Origin: Ampullaceana balthica
Taxonomy: Eukaryota > Mollusca > Gastropoda > Lymnaeidae
Length of the DNA: 64,000 bases
Direction of reading: 5' to 3'
Assembly (NCBI GenBank): GCA_944989445.1
Contig: CALYLW010001014.1
Location: forward strand, 196,881-260,880
Shown: positions 1 to 10,900 of the stretch, in pieces
How the letters are laid out: each line of letters opens with the position of its first letter
Numbering within the stretch: the first letter of the stretch is position 1
Position numbers and translations under genes: made by a program
The notes under the pieces: generated by a model
Database searches by the model: none
What the model was told of the DNA's origin: nothing
Seen by the model: the letters and a program-made list of their open reading frames with translations, nothing else

Positions 1-588
1 AAATAAATAATTAATGAAATCTATTTGAAAAAAAAAGCATTGTCTCAAATCCCAACTGATAATTATTTTTGTCTTTATTTAATGAAACCACGAATGACAA
101 GTTTAAGATAATTCGGGAAATATCTTTGTCAGTAAATCAAATTTAAAAAGTTGGATAAATTTACAAATAATTGAATTAAATTATTTAAATTTGCATCAAT
201 TTTCATTTTCTGATAATTCTTTTAAGCATTTTATTTTGTGTACTAAAGAAACGAAGATAGAGAGGGGCTTAGAGATAGGGAGAAAGGGGGGAGGGGACAA
301 GAAAATGAATGGGTCCTTACCTCACTTAACATCGATCAAGGAGAAACAATAAATGAACATTTTAAAACAGGTAGTTTTCCTAAGTTACCTCCCATAAAGC
401 TTATTTGTTAAAAACGAATATTACACAAATCAAAAAGAATGCATTTAAAAAAAATATATTTAAAAAACTCTTTTAAGCAGGTAACATTGCATCCAAAGAA
501 ATAAGATATATTTAATTTCTAACGAATGATTATCGGATCAATTAAAGTTATTAATTCAATGACTTTAAAACTTTTACAAATGTAATAG
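1..588. other. Gene-free AT-rich flank
   Basis: No convincing exon or transposon end was seen. The only composition change is a purine-rich run near 255-300 (GGGG and GAGA blocks). The last 8 bases (581-588, TGTAATAG) are the left target-site duplication of the following hAT element. Confidence 0.5.
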
Positions 589-659
589 CAGGGGCGGATT
601 AAGACTGCACGGGGCCCCTGGCTGCAATTCAACCTGGGGCCCTATCCAGCCAGAGTCCC

Positions 660-3380
660 TTTAAATAAAATGATTGCTAGCAGCTAGGAGACATCCTCGC
701 TCTAAGCACTGGCACCAGCTGGACCTAATTATTACCAGGCGCTCTGCACTGAAACATGTCCTCCTCACTCGAACTTTCCACAGTGCCGACTGCGACACAG
801 ATCACTCACTGTAATGTTGCAAGCTGAGATTACTGCCCAAGAAATCTCACAGATCCAGACCAGTAGGCAGACCCCGCATTGATGTGAGTAAGACTTCTCA
901 CCCAGACAAGAAAGCCGAGTTCATAGAAGCTCTCTCCAACTCACTAGACTCTGACCTGCCAGGCAACAGCACCAAGGAAAAGTGGGAACATCTCAGACTG
1001 ACCATCCACAGCACAGCAATGCAGATCTTCGGAAGAAAAAGGAACCAAAACAATGACTGGTTTGAGGCCAACTCTGTCACACTCACCCCTGCCGTAGAAG
1101 AAAGACGAAGTGCCCACCAAAAATACAGGCACTCCCCAAACCCACAGACACTGAAGGCGTACAGATTAGCCAGGAGCAATGTTCAGAGATTAGCTAGGCA
1201 ATGCGCAAATGACTACTGGCTCCAACTCTGTCAGAGCATCCAGCTAGTGGCCGACACCGGTAATATTAGGGGGATGTATGACGGCATTTAAAAAGCCATG
1301 GGGCCTTGTAAGAACGTCATAGCCCCACTGAAGTCAACTGGAGAAATAATCCGCGACAGGGCTAAACAGATGGACAGATGGGTGGAGCACTATTCAGAAC
1401 TTTACTCCCAGCAAAATCATGTAACCCAAGATGCCATCGATGCCATCCAAAGCTTCCCCCTCATGGCAGAACTGGACGACATACCCACCCTAGCAGAACT
1501 AAAAGAAGCTATTGAGCGATTACCAATAGCCAAGGCCCCCGGTCAGGACGGAATACCACCAGAGATCATCAAGTGCGACAGTAGTGTGTTGCTGGAACAC
1601 CTGCATGGCCTCCTCTGCCAGTGCTGGGAAGAAGGAGCTGTACCAGAGGATATGAGAAATGCCAATATTATCACGCTGTATAAAAATAAAGGAGACAGAA
1701 GTGACTGTAACAACTACAGAGGCATTTCTCTACTTAGCATCGTGGGTAAAGTCTTTGCACGCGTTGTTTTAAATAAACTGCAAAGACTTGCTGAAAGAGT
1801 ATATCCTGAATCACAGTGTGGTTTCCGGGCAGAAAGATCAACAATCGACATGATCTTTTCTTTAAGACAACTTCAAGAAAAGTGCCGAGAGCAACACGTG
1901 CCCCTTTACCTGGCCTTCATTGATTTAACAAAGGCTTTTGACCTGGTCAACAGAGATGGTCTGTTTACAGTCTTGGCAAAAGTTGGCTGCCCACCAAAAC
2001 TGCTTAGCATTATACAGTCATTCCACGATGGTATGAAAGGCACGGTGCAGTGTGACGGTTCAACTTCCCCTCAATTTGATATCCTCAGTGGAGTCAAACA
2101 GGGCTGCGTCCTCGCCCCGACACTCTTTGGCATCTTTTTTGCCTGCCTGTTGAAACATGCATTTGGATCCTCAACCGAGGGGATCTATCTTCATACACTT
2201 TCTGATGGTAAACTATTTAATCTGGCCAGGCTGAAGGCAAAGACGAAGATCCGAGAAACGGTCATCAGGGACATGCTTTTTGCAGACGACGCTGCCATTG
2301 CAACTCACAACGAAGCTGATTTGCAAAGCCTGATGGACCGCTTTGCCAAGGCCGCCAGGGACTTCGGACTAACCATCAGCCTCAAAAAGACCAACGTGAT
2401 GGCCCAAGACGCTGACCCACCCAACATCACCATCGATGGCTGCCAACTTGAGGCCGTGGAACGTTTTACATACCTTGGCTCCAACATCACCAACAACCTG
2501 TCCCTTGATTCCGACCTAGACGTAAGGATCGGCAAGGCCTCCACAACTATGGCCAGGCTCTCAAAAAGAGTATGGAGCAACAAAATGCTGACCATCAATA
2601 CCAAAATTGCTGTCTACAGGGCATGTGTGCTAAGCACCCTCCTTTATGCCAGTGAATCCTGGACCCTATACTCCAGACAAGAAAGGAGATTGAGCGCTTT
2701 CCACATGCGCTGTCTACGGCGCATCCTGGGAATCACCTGGCAGGGACCATGTCACCAACAATGAGGTGTTACAACGGGCAAAAATCCAAAGCATGACAAC
2801 TCTTCTTCGCCAGCGTCGGCTTAGGTGGTTGGGACATGTGCGCAGATTGGGAGGATGGCAGAATCCCAAAGGACATCCTCTATTCTGAGCTAGCCAAAGG
2901 AAAGAGGAACACAGGCCGGCCTCACCTCCGTTACAAAGATGTGTGCAAGAGAGACCTCAAAGCTATTGGCATTGACATAAATAGCTGGGGGAACTCGCTG
3001 GGGACAGGTGCAGTTGGAGACAGGCATTGACTGCTGGGCTAGAAGCAGGAGAAAGAAACCTGCAACAGTTTGCAGACGAAACTCGCCTAAAGAGGAAAAG
3101 CAGAGCAATTCAGCCAACCACTAGCACTACTTTTAAGTGTCAGAAGTGCAGCAAAGGCTGCCATTCGCGAGTGGGATTGTACAGCCACAGCAGAAGCTGC
3201 AAGATCATGTGCGTAAACCCCACAGGAGCACAGAACATTCCGTCGTCTCACGAGACTTAAGGAAGCCAAACAAAAGCTAGCAGCTAATACTAGACTGTAA
3301 CTTGTAACTAAATAGTCCTTTGGTTCCTTGCTCATATAATGTGTCTGTACTCCGGGATCAGATTAATAAAAAAAAACGAC
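660..3380 (+). mobile_element. Non-LTR retrotransposon (LINE) copy, 5'-truncated and decayed
   Basis: From about 680 to 880 broken frames read like the end of an apurinic-type endonuclease domain (HWHQLDLIITRR, then HSADCDTDHSL). From 884 the reverse transcriptase region follows, and the copy ends near 3370 in an A-rich tail (aataaaaaaaaacgac). Its C-terminus contains a Cys/His finger. The same family has a second copy at 42.4-44.7 kb and a scrap at the right end of the window. The clade is not assigned here. Confidence 0.8.
884..3260 (+). pseudogene. LINE reverse transcriptase pseudogene
   Basis: This would encode the reverse transcriptase that copies the element RNA at the nicked target site. 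One frame is open from 884 to 2764 except for a TAA at 1289; the sister copy at 42.9 kb has a lysine codon there, so the stop is a late mutation. Visible motifs are NNYRGISLLSIVGK, SQCGFR, FIDLTKAFDLV (first catalytic Asp), SGVKQGCVLAPTLFG, and FADD near 2280 (catalytic pair, usual Y replaced by F). An extra G near 2745 shifts the frame, after which RRLRWLGHVRR and GRPHLRYKDVCKRDL continue in other frames. The tail at 3140-3210 has a C-x2-C...H-x3-C type finger (KCQKCSKGCHSRVGLYSH). Not functional as it stands. Confidence 0.85.
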
Positions 3381-3467
3381 ACGAAAAAATAACTTTTTGC
3401 CGGGAAACTAAAATTGAGTGTAAAAGAGTAATTTTAAATAAAAAAGACAATTGAAAAAAATACAGAT

Positions 3468-3535
3468 TCCCCCGCTGAGAATCGACCCGCTATCGCTTGC
3501 GCTACAAGCAAACACTTTGCCATAAGACCACAGGA
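3468..3535 (-). repeat. tRNA-like sequence (degenerate)
   Basis: On the minus strand there is an A-box-like TGGTCTTATGGC, an anticodon-arm-like stem TTGC/GCAA and a B-box-like GGTCGATTC followed by CAGC. The acceptor stem does not pair convincingly. It lies between the LINE tail and the hAT right end. It is more likely a SINE head or tRNA pseudogene than a working tRNA. Confidence 0.35.
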
Positions 3536-3836
3536 TCCTGATGAAAGATTTAAAATTTAAAAGCTATAAATAGTATGCATTAATATTTTCTCTCATTGAG
3601 CCTATCAAATCATGTTTTTCTATTACTGACACTATCGGGTCCGAATAGCGATCAGATTAATAGATAAAATTTTATTCATTTATTTAATTTATGATATTTT
3701 AAGGGATGCATGCAAACATTTGTCCACATTTATTATAAAATATACTAAATTTGGGGGGTCCTAAATCATCGGGGGGCCCCTGGCTTTTGCCCGTTCAGCT
3801 CCCCTCTTAATCCGCCATAGTGTAATAGAGATTTAA

Positions 3837-4575
3837 AACTAAAACGCTACCTCAATTTGCTGACGCCTGTATTCGAATATGCATCTTCTGTATGGGACCA
3901 ATCCACCCAAGAAAACATTGATAAACTAGAACAAATTCAAAAAAGAGCTGCCAGATTCATTACTGGAGAATATTCAAAACTGACAAGAATAACACCATTA
4001 GTTACATCATTAAACATTGAAACACTAGAGCAGGGGTCTCCAAACTTTTCTGCCGGAGGGCCGCATTAACTGTCAAAAAGCAGTTTGGGGGCCGACTATA
4101 CACAGTTTTGTGGTAAGCTACATGTAAAATTAGTATCTTTTATTTAGATATTAAAAGGTCTCCAGGGGCCGGATGAAAGGGCCTCGCGGGCCGCATCTGG
4201 CCCGCGGGCCGTAGTTTGGAGACCCCTGCACTAGAGGATAGAAGAACCAAGAGTATCTTAAAGTAGTAATCATACATAAAGCAATTAATTCTAATTTAGA
4301 AATACAACTCAAAGATAACTTAATACAACCCTCAGATAGACATAAGGATAAAAACACCTTTCTTATTCCGTATGCAAGAACAAGCACATACAAATTTTCA
4401 TTCTTCCCGTCCGGAATTCGGGCGTGGATCCTGGATGTGCTGTCTGAAGAAACCAGGAAAACGAACACTTAATCAACATTTAAATCTCTAATAAAAATGC
4501 AGTACTAAACACAAACCATAGACGCAATAATATTCTATAGAAGGAGCGTCTGTAACAGATAGATAAGATAAAATA
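3837..4575 (+). mobile_element. 3' end of a CR1/jockey-like LINE
   Basis: The frame at 3857-4029 reads TPVFEYASSVWDQ and IQKRAARFITGEY, typical of the region after the polymerase domain in CR1/jockey-group LINEs. After the inserted MITE the protein resumes (LEDRRTKS, then TYKFSFFPSGIRAW) with stops and frameshifts. The 3' end reads TATAGAAGGAGCGTCTGTAA and finishes in GATA/GATAAG repeats. The same end closes the SINEs at 5782, 6511 and 35396. Confidence 0.75.
4031..4228. mobile_element. hAT MITE, 198 bp
   Basis: Perfect terminal inverted repeats CAGGGGTCTCCAAAC and GTTTGGAGACCCCTG are flanked by an exact 8-bp duplication CACTAGAG (4023-4030 and 4229-4236). Removing the element and one duplication rejoins the LINE coding sequence, so it inserted into that LINE. 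It is GC-rich inside and has no coding capacity. Confidence 0.93.
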
Positions 4576-4920
4576 AAACGAAAAAAAAGCGGTATTGTGG
4601 TAGTGGTAATAAAAAAAATATATATCTATATATAATTAAATGAAACCTTGAAATGAATGAAATCTTAGACTAAGTGAACTAAGGTTAATTATTAATGTTA
4701 AATTTTGTATTTAAAATGGAAATTAAATTAAAATGTGGCTCTTATCAAATTATTATTTTTTATTATTATTAGGCTTTTTATTATCTCATGGCTATCAATC
4801 ATATAGAATGGTAATGAATTTGTCTTGACAGAAAATTAAGTTTTATTTCATTTGTCGCGGACTTCAGAAAAAAAGTTCATTATGTAAATACTTTCGTCGT
4901 CCTACTTTTTATAAGATAAA
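4576..4920 (+). promoter_or_regulatory. PARL upstream region
   Basis: This is an AT-rich stretch between the LINE tail and the PARL start codon. No TATA box stands out. The start codon lies in AAAATGGCGCTG, which resembles a YY1/TISU-type initiator overlapping the ATG, as seen in some mitochondrial housekeeping genes. The transcription start is not determined. Confidence 0.35.
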
Positions 4921-4991
4921 ATGGCGCTGCCCTATTACACTAGTTGTCGACAATTCAGTCAGTTGTTGAAAAGGCCACTGCAAACATTCGG
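4921..4991 (+). CDS. PARL: PARL coding exon 1
   Basis: ATG at 4921; encodes 23 residues plus two bases ([19 protein letters not shown]...), an Arg/Lys/Ser/Thr-rich presequence. Donor GTAAAA at 4992, phase 2. It was chosen because it is the nearest upstream ATG exon whose phase fits exon 2 and whose peptide looks like a mitochondrial presequence. Confidence 0.82.
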
Positions 4992-7900
4992 GTAAAATTA
5001 ATAAAATATTTAGGGGTAACTAATATAAAACCATGGTATTACCAATACCTAAAACCATTTAGCAACTACCAAGAATCCAAATACTTTTCCTTTTTATAGA
5101 ATTTAAGTAATAGCAGTAGTCAGTAGCTCTACTAACTTCTATAACTAACTTAATTACTTGGTCTAACAAAATAAATAATAAAGTAACTTACTGACTTACT
5201 GAACTGTCTTTTACTAAGACTAAGGCATTTGACGATAAAGTTCACTATTTCAGTTTCCTGAATAAAATGTGAATATTCTGCCATATCTGGCCCATTACAC
5301 CAGTGAATTCAAGTTTTTCGTTATTGAATTGACAGAAAACATACTGAAATAATTAAATAGATGTAAACAAGCACTGATAACAACTTTTAACAAGTGAAGT
5401 GTATACTTATAGTTATAAGTTATAGTCATAGTCTATGGTCATGGCTTTACTATAGACTATAACTATAACAGCTAAAAGCAGCATAAACTTCTGAAGACAA
5501 ATTTCACAAATCATTGTATCTGATGTCTTCTTAAACTTAAACCCAAGTTTTATTTTTAAAAATGCATTAACTCTAAAATCTTTGTTGAACTAAACCTAAA
5601 CTTCAACGCTCAAAAAATATTACTGAGCCATGGCATGGTCTATTAAAATTAACACGTTGGTGACAATACAAATTTATGTGAGCCTATTGTCTTATACTTA
5701 TAGCATATTACATTGACATAGAATAGAATTATTTTCAGTTATAACACAGTATGTTGCTCAATGACTGAATAGATTTTCAGTGGGGACGCGGTGGTCGAGT
5801 GGTAGCGCACTGGACTGTCGTACCGATGGTCACGGGTTCGAATCCGTGTGAAGGCAAGGGTTTGTTCCCGGGGCCTAGGGCGTCCCTGAGTCACCCCGCT
5901 CCGAATGGGTACCTAACACTACATGTAGTTAGGCGGCTGGGTAATGCGTGGAACCCACAAAGCCGTGGCCTGTGAACGCTGCATCACTTGCCAACAGATC
6001 ATCTGTCATGGTCTGTGGATGCAACTATCTTCTGCATAGAAGGAGCGTCTGTATAGATAAGATAAGATAGATTTTGATCCTTAACACTGTTTAAATAATT
6101 AAAATGTGTTGGCGTGGGTAAAAATTGACTAAGATCTTGCTTTTAATTAATTTCTGTTAATTAATTACCTTAAATATTTTACAGGAGCCTGAAACATGGA
6201 ATTCATAATCCAATCGGTCAAAGGATCAGATGTGTTCCAGTTCAAAAGCTTACATATACACAAGTTCAAGCTTTGCATTCAACATATTCCAGATTACAAT
6301 TATTCTTTAAGAGAGGCTTTAAAACTAGACGTGCGGTGGAAGACATCAAAGTGTCCAGTCTTGATGAAGACACGCCATCTTTGCTAAAGCCCTTTCTATT
6401 CACATTGGGGGTCTGTATTTTTTTTATTTGTCTTGACACCATCACCGCATGGCATCTTAATTTCATTTCCAAATTTAATGATCAGCTTTTTAAGTTTTGT
6501 AAAAAAAATAGGGGGTGCGGTGGTCGAGTGGCATGCACGCTCGGCTGGCGTACCAATGGTCACGGGTTCGAATCCATGCGAAGGCAGGGATTTGTTCCCG
6601 GGGCCAAGGGTGTCCCTGAGTCCACCCAGCTCCAAATGGGTAGCTAACACTAGTTTGGGAAACAAAGGCGGCTGGGTAATGCGTGGAACCCTCATAGCCA
6701 TGGCCTGTGAATGCTGCATCACTTTCCAACAGACTGGCATGGTCTGTGGACGCAATAATCTTCTGTATAGAAGGAGCGTCTGTATAGATAAGATAGACAA
6801 GTTCACTCCTTTCTTTTTTTTTAAATTTCAAGAGCAAGAAAAGGGGTCTTACTAAAAATCTGGAAGGACGGGCTGTAATATTAACACAAGAGGATTTGAT
6901 AATCACCTCAGTTGCTATAATTTACCATAAAACCAGCCATTTTCATAAAGTTTTGGTGATAAGCTCTTCTGTCCTCTGAAATAAATATGTAATTTTATTT
7001 GCACAACACAAAAACTTGATAAGTCCCAGATGGATGGACTCTAAGTTTTGTTTATATATTTTTTATCCAGGTGTGTGGCTTTAGTTTTGCTGGTGGCATG
7101 ATATGGAACTATGAAAAGATGCGACACATGTTCCAGAAGTTACAAAATGGTAGCAAGAAGGAATCTGTGTTTGAGAAGAAGCATCAAAAAGCTTTTGGTT
7201 TTAGAGATCATGTAAATTTGTGTGCCGAAATAATGATTCTTACACTACTGGGACCAAAGTATTTTGAATTACATTATCAGTAATTTTTGTGTGGTTTATT
7301 TCTACTCCCCATAAAATATATCAATGTATTTAGTTCAGTAGAACTATTAACTATTGATACACTTAATAATAATAACAATGATGATCATAGTTGTAGTGTA
7401 ACAGACTATTTGTACAAGGTACTTATTCACTCAGTTACATTCTAAGTTTTTCTGTGTTTTTTTTTGTAAGTTAGATCTATTATACTAGTTGGTAATCTTG
7501 TTGAGAATGTTAAAATCTATGTCATCATACCAAATACGATACAATTTTTTATTATAGGATAAATGCTAAACTTTACAGTTACTGTATGTTTATAAAATAA
7601 TAAACATTGGTTTCTCCCTAAGGCTCATTCTATGTGGGAAAAATTAACCAGTGGTCAGAAGATGATTATTGGTATTATGGCAGCCAACGTCTCTGTCTTT
7701 TTGTTGTGGCGCATCCGATCCATACAGCCTACTATGATTAGATATTTTACTACATCTATTAGTAGGTACCTTGATGTTTTTTTAACGTGAAATTTATGTC
7801 CAAGTTGGAAACAATTAATCTTATAATTATAGTATAATAATCATATTGGGGTGGGTTGATGTTATTTAATTTCACTAGTGAATCATTTTATGAAAACTAA

Positions 7901-10900
7901 AATGTTTACTCAAGGATTTTTAAATTGTTTTGTTTATAGTCCTCAATGATTTCCTTCTTACTAGTTGCAACATGCAGTTTAAGAAAAAAATAAGAAAAAT
8001 TTGCTTTTAATAATATGAAACAAAAAAAATCAAATTTTTTTTATACACTATTAAATTTAAGAGGTTTGCAAACAGGATTTGAATTTATCCACCTCTTAGA
8101 ACTAATATATATCGATTTACTCCTATTACAGGCCATCCACTGCCATCTATGTTGTTGAGCTCTTTCAGTCACATCAGTTTTTTTCATCTGTTTGTAAATA
8201 TGTATGTGCTTTGGTCATTTGCCACAGTGACCGTCAACTTGTTGGGATATGAACAGTTTGCCGCATTCTACCTTAGTGCAGGTAATATTTCATCTGTTTG
8301 TGAATATGTGCCTGCTGTGGTCATTGCATTCATAGACAATGACCATCAGTATGCAGTCGGGTCCTGTAAAGGTGGGGTTCAGTAACTCGTGAGTCCCCTT
8401 AACTCGCAAGCTAGTACAATGGCTTCCAAATGTTACTGCATAATTGCCTGTCACTGTGATGTCAGTTAAAAAGAAAGTACATCATTTTCTTGCACCTTTA
8501 AAATATCATTTTAATTCATTTCAACATAGTTTTTCTTTCATTGTTAGTCATTGTTTCAAATATTTTGTTTACTCCTAATTCCATTTCTAAATGATTATTA
8601 TTACCTTTATAAATTTTGCCGGTAGACAATGTCGAAAAAGTTATTCAGTATAAATCTTTTAACAGAAAATAATCTTAAATACAGGTAAAAATAGGAGCAA
8701 AGTTTCTGGATGAAAATTAAATTGTTATTGATGCAGAGAAGTAGAAAGAAAGCTGTGCTGGCCTTCATTTTATTTTTAAGTCCTTTACATTCACTCCTGG
8801 TGTCTGCTTGCTTGCTTGAGTGCCGAAAAAAAACTTGATTCTAACCCACTTCCTCGTAAGCTAGCGAGCTGAAATTTTGCAGGCAGACTCGTGCCGATGA
8901 TAAAAACGATGTATCAGAATTTCAGATCGATGGCATGTACTGTAATTAAATTATTGAATTTTTAGATTATTTTATTTATCTCTATGTATCATGTTATTTT
9001 TTTAGATAGAGTGTCGCGGTGCGTATTATATTGAACAACCTTTCTGTCGCGCAATAAGGTGCTATATTCCTGATCGGTGCGCATTATATTAAACATGTTT
9101 TACGACACATAACTACCATTTTGTCTTATATAATATTATAATAAACATTCTTTTAGTCATGTCTCGTTCAAAAAGGATTTATAGTCAAAAACTTAGTTTT
9201 TTATGTTTTTTAAAAATTATATGTTGCTTGACATAAATTTCATGAATGTGGCTGGTCACTGTGCCATGCTGATGGTGATTGACACTGATTTTAATTTTCT
9301 AATTATAAAAATATTTTCGCAATGTTTATTTATCAAATTACTTAAATCATTTTTTGATTTGGCCCTTGTGAGTACTCAAGTGACCCATTCGCCCTCAGAG
9401 GACCCTTGGTTAATACATCATTGCCTGACATACACACTAAGTTTAAGTCATTTTCCTTCCACTCTTTCTTTTATTACTTTTAAATTGGAAGATTATTTTA
9501 ACACATATATTTAATGCTTTTATACTTTTCTGTTGCTTATTTCAGGAACTATTTCATCATTTGCTAGCATGGCTTGTAGCAAGTTGTTAAAGAGACCCTC
9601 TGCTGTGTCTGTTGGTGCTGTAAGTCTTATTATAAAACTTATTTAATTTAAGTCACTATAATTTGACTATTTATTAAATGCTTACCAAATAACATGGCAT
9701 TATAATATTAAACAATGTGTTTTACTAAGCTGAACACCACACTACCTTTTTTAAGAAAGCCTGAAATATGTCCATCTCATAACCCCAGAAAATAATGTGC
9801 TAGAAACAATACTGTTACCAGCTTTTTGAATGTTCTGATTTAATTTATCTAACTTTGATTACCTTAGGCAAACACTGGTGGTATTTAATTCCAGTGTTTC
9901 TAAGAATGTTTCAGATCTTTCAGTTCATACAAGAGACTATAAATTTGAGGATTTGCAATATGTCAAAAATCTCAAATGACCTGATTATTAGCAAATCACT
10001 TAACTCTTTTTGAAGAAAAAAAAAGTGATTTTGAACATGAATACAGATATTAAGATAGTCCACTTTATTTTTAAAAATCACTCCCACGGTTAATGCCTTA
10101 TAATCATTTGTTTTGAACTAGTTTTACTGAAATGGGTTATCCACTGATTTTATTTAAAGGTATTTTAATAATATTTTTTAATAATTAATTTCAATCCCTG
10201 CTTGTATTAGCATGTTGCACCATTACAATGATACAAAGTCAATTTGCATTGGTGAATGTGAAGCAAGGCTTTTTATAATACAGTTATATGTAATACTAAT
10301 ACAGTTACACTGATATACAATAACTTAATATTATAATATAAAGTGTAGTACAGTAGAAGTGGCCATATGTTAAGTCTATTTTGAAATAAATCTTAAACTT
10401 AATCTTTTTTTTTCTTCTCTTCAAGTCAGGGGCAATAATGGGCTTGATTGGTGCTGTGTGTGTGACATATCCAAATGCACAGCTAGGTGTGGCTTTCATT
10501 AGCGAAATCTTTCCCCATTCATTCTCAGCCGATTCAGTGAGTCATTTAATGAGATAGTGATAAATAATTATAGCCAAGTGCCTTTTGTAATGGTACAGGA
10601 AGTTATATAATTTTAAAATTGTAATAATTATTAGTTTCTTTAAAATTGTGATGTAATTGTATAGGGCAAGATCACTTTCAACTGTTTTTTGACTTTATGT
10701 CAATCTGTAATTTATGTTAACATATCTTTTTTCATTCTTTATCAATATCAAATTTTGTTGAGAATGGGTATAAAATTCTGATTTACTGGTTGAAAGTTCG
10801 GACTAGGACCAAAGGAGCTTTTTATTCTATTAAAATTTGACCCTCCCTACTATTACTATTCTTGAGTTTATATTACATGCAAAGAAACGTTATCAAGTTA

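Larger units (their letters stand above)
589..3820. mobile_element. hAT-type DNA transposon with a LINE nested inside
   Basis: The left end starts CAGGGGCGGATTAAGA and the right end closes TCTTAATCCGCCATAG, so the ends are imperfect inverted repeats. The sequence is flanked by an exact 8-bp duplication TGTAATAG at 581-588 and 3821-3828. Short terminal inverted repeats with 8-bp duplications are the hallmark of the hAT superfamily. Subterminal GGGGCCCCTGGCT on the left has an inverted match on the right (AGCCAGGGGCCCC). No hAT transposase was recognised; most of the interior is a non-LTR retrotransposon copy at about 660-3380. Confidence 0.75.

Noticed and set aside
5782..5850. Functional tRNA gene
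   Set aside because: It has A and B boxes but is followed by a SINE body and LINE-type tail, and has two further copies.
6433..6906. Open frames of about 140 codons on both strands
   Set aside because: They lie across the SINE at 6511 and the PARL exon 2 donor region; neither resembles a protein.
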